Below the pieces are notes generated by a model. It ran no database searches, was not told where the DNA came from, and was given only the letters and a program-made list of their open reading frames with translations. Both the position numbers and the translations under genes were made by a program. A stretch of 6,431 nucleotides of DNA from an uncultured Anaerosacchariphilus sp. GTDB lineage: Bacteria; Bacillota; Clostridia; Lachnospirales; Lachnospiraceae. The first letter of the stretch is position 1; each line of letters opens with the position of its first letter. Shown piece after piece: positions 6,215 to 6,431 of the stretch. Location of the stretch: the NCBI GenBank assembly GCA_934402125.1, contig CAKRTY010000096.1:1-6431 (forward strand), written 5' to 3'.

Positions 6215-6431
6215 ATGAAACATCTGGATATTAATGAAATCAAAAAAATCATTCCCCACCGCCACCCCTTCCTGCTGGTGGATTACATCGAGGATTACGA
6301 GCCCGGCGAATTCGCCACAGGCTATAAATGCGTCAGCTACCGGGAAGACTTTTTCGCAGGTCATTTTCCCCAGGAGCCGGTTATGCCGGGCGTGCTGACC
6401 GTGGAGGCCCTGGCCCAGGTAGGGGCGGTGG
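6215..6431 (+). CDS. fabZ: 3-hydroxyacyl-ACP dehydratase (FabZ), partial at right edge
   Basis: FabZ removes water from (3R)-hydroxyacyl-ACP to give trans-2-enoyl-ACP, the substrate of FabK. The first 72 codons are present before the window ends. They include the family N-terminus with [10 protein letters not shown] (14-23), the catalytic H50 in AGHFP, the following [16 protein letters not shown] segment (53-68) and E64, fourteen residues after the histidine as in other FabZ proteins. A full FabZ is about 140 residues, so roughly half is missing because of the window edge, not a mutation. AGGAGG at 6202-6207, inside the accB end, serves as ribosome binding site; the gap to accB is two bases. 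FabA is unlikely given the short N-terminus and the Firmicute context. Confidence 0.95.
   Translation, partial: MKHLDINEIKKIIPHRHPFLLVDYIEDYEPGEFATGYKCVSYREDFFAGHFPQEPVMPGVLTVEALAQVGAV

Overview
The window reads as chromosomal DNA of a low-complexity-envelope Firmicute, most likely a Lachnospiraceae-type member of the Clostridia. The reasons are the gene order fabH-acpP-fabK-fabD-fabG-fabF-accB-fabZ, the use of FabK (the flavin-type enoyl reductase) as the only enoyl reductase seen, strong AGGAGG-type ribosome binding sites, and GC-rich third codon positions. The family assignment is inference from gene order and style; no species can be named from the sequence alone.

Layout: positions 1-447 hold the 5' portion (149 codons) of a minus-strand gene that runs off the left edge. 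Its visible part carries two stretches that match the RelA/SpoT (p)ppGpp synthetase fold. Positions 448-640 are a divergent intergenic region with a plausible sigma-A promoter for each direction, an AT-rich tract holding a perfect 8-bp inverted repeat midway between them, and a short hairpin at the predicted 5' end of the fatty acid transcript. From 641 to the right edge every gene is on the plus strand, tightly packed, and belongs to type II fatty acid synthesis.

How the genes work together: AccB is the biotin carrier of acetyl-CoA carboxylase, which makes malonyl-CoA. FabD moves the malonyl group onto AcpP. FabH starts the chain by condensing acetyl-CoA with malonyl-ACP. Each cycle then runs through FabG (ketoreduction), FabZ (dehydration) and FabK (enoyl reduction), and FabF condenses the growing chain with the next malonyl-ACP. 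Only FabZ is incomplete (first 72 codons); accC, accD and accA would be expected downstream but lie outside the window. All catalytic residues I could look for are present, with no frameshift, insertion element, CRISPR array or RNA gene seen.

This is mostly a conventional housekeeping operon. The parts worth a second look are the divergently transcribed alarmone-synthetase-like gene and the architecture of the shared control region, where I could not recognise a known FapR- or FabT-type operator.
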